The notes beneath the pieces are model-generated. The model worked only from the letters and a program-made list of their open reading frames with translations. It had not been told where the DNA came from and ran no database searches. From positions 1 through 6,181 of the forward strand of contig NZ_CALHII010000232.1 in the NCBI RefSeq assembly GCF_938030815.1: DNA of 6,181 nt, written 5' to 3'. The translations under genes were made by a program, and so were the position numbers. Of this stretch, positions 5,931 through 6,181 are shown in pieces; position 1 is the stretch's first letter; each line of letters begins with the position of its first letter. Origin of the DNA: an uncultured Campylobacter sp. Lineage in GTDB: Bacteria; Campylobacterota; Campylobacteria; Campylobacterales; Campylobacteraceae.

Positions 5931-6181
5931 ATGAACCTACTTTCTAAATTTAGCAAAGGCTTTCTAGCGGTCGCGATATTTGGCGCCCTTAGCGCGGCCG
6001 CGTTTACCGAGGGCGAGGACTACGTAAAGCTAGAAAAACCGCTACCGGTCGAGCAAAACACGCTAGTTAAGGTCTTTAGCTACGCTTGCCCGTTTTGCTA
6101 CAAATACGACAAAACCGTAACGCCAAAGGTCGTAGAAAAGGTCGCGGGGCTAAAATACGTACCGTTTCATCTAAAAACCAA
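5931..6181 (+). CDS. dsbL: DsbA/DsbL-like periplasmic thiol:disulfide oxidase, 5' part only
   Basis: The first 83 residues are present and the gene runs off the right edge. It has a Sec signal peptide (MNLLSKFSKG, then a hydrophobic core, likely cleaved after SAAA at 24). The mature N-terminus (EGEDYVKL, then a VKVFSYACPFCYKYD segment) is the first beta strand and active-site helix of the DsbA thioredoxin fold. The active site is C53-P54-F55-C56. As I recall, CPFC is also the motif of DsbL, the oxidase dedicated to AssT in uropathogenic E. coli, whereas classical DsbA has CPHC. The role is to introduce disulfides into secreted proteins, most likely AssT encoded divergently next door. A dsbI/dsbB-like membrane partner would be expected just beyond the window. 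General DsbA of this organism is the alternative identity. Confidence 0.88.
   Translation, partial: MNLLSKFSKGFLAVAIFGALSAAAFTEGEDYVKLEKPLPVEQNTLVKVFSYACPFCYKYDKTVTPKVVEKVAGLKYVPFHLKT

Overview
The window looks like the chromosome of a Campylobacter species, probably one of the higher-GC oral or gut species (C. gracilis, C. rectus or C. showae type). The reasons are the mix of moderately GC-rich coding sequence with very AT-rich spacers full of AAATTT-type words, extended or bare TATAAT-like -10 boxes without a clear -35, AAGGAG-type ribosome binding sites, and an arylsulfate sulfotransferase beside a DsbA-like gene, a pairing I recall from Campylobacter jejuni. The genus is inferred from recall, not from a search.

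Left part (1-1750): a possible partial reading frame runs off the left edge on the minus strand (1-111). It is followed by about 630 bases of non-coding AT-rich spacer carrying a short recurring word (consensus AAAATTYYAYGC). Next comes a pyridoxal/pyridoxamine kinase on the minus strand (746-1576) of the vitamin B6 salvage pathway. A 174-base divergent promoter region separates it from menA.

Middle (1751-3850): menA (1751-2653, plus) encodes a polytopic UbiA-superfamily prenyltransferase that attaches the isoprenoid tail to a dihydroxynaphthoate in (mena)quinone synthesis. It is followed by a roughly 540-base spacer that starts with three successive inverted repeats. Then comes a small DUF2695-type protein on the minus strand (3191-3478), which has a very good ribosome binding site in front of a GTG start and an extended -10 promoter about 160 bases upstream. 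The stretch up to 3797 holds that promoter and an AT-rich inverted repeat.

Right part (3798-6181): a strong intrinsic terminator closes assT (3848-5695, minus), a periplasmic PAPS-independent arylsulfate sulfotransferase with all its expected catalytic residues and a cysteine pair. A 235-base divergent control region separates it from a DsbA/DsbL-like periplasmic thiol oxidase (5931 to beyond the right edge, plus) with a CPFC active site. Together these form an AssT-DsbL type module: the oxidase probably makes the disulfide that AssT needs, and AssT moves sulfate between phenolic compounds in the periplasm.

I found no RNA genes, insertion sequences or CRISPR arrays. Nothing in the window clearly amounts to a new system. 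The most open points are the unknown function of the DUF2695 protein, the structured spacer after menA, and the repeated words in the spacers.
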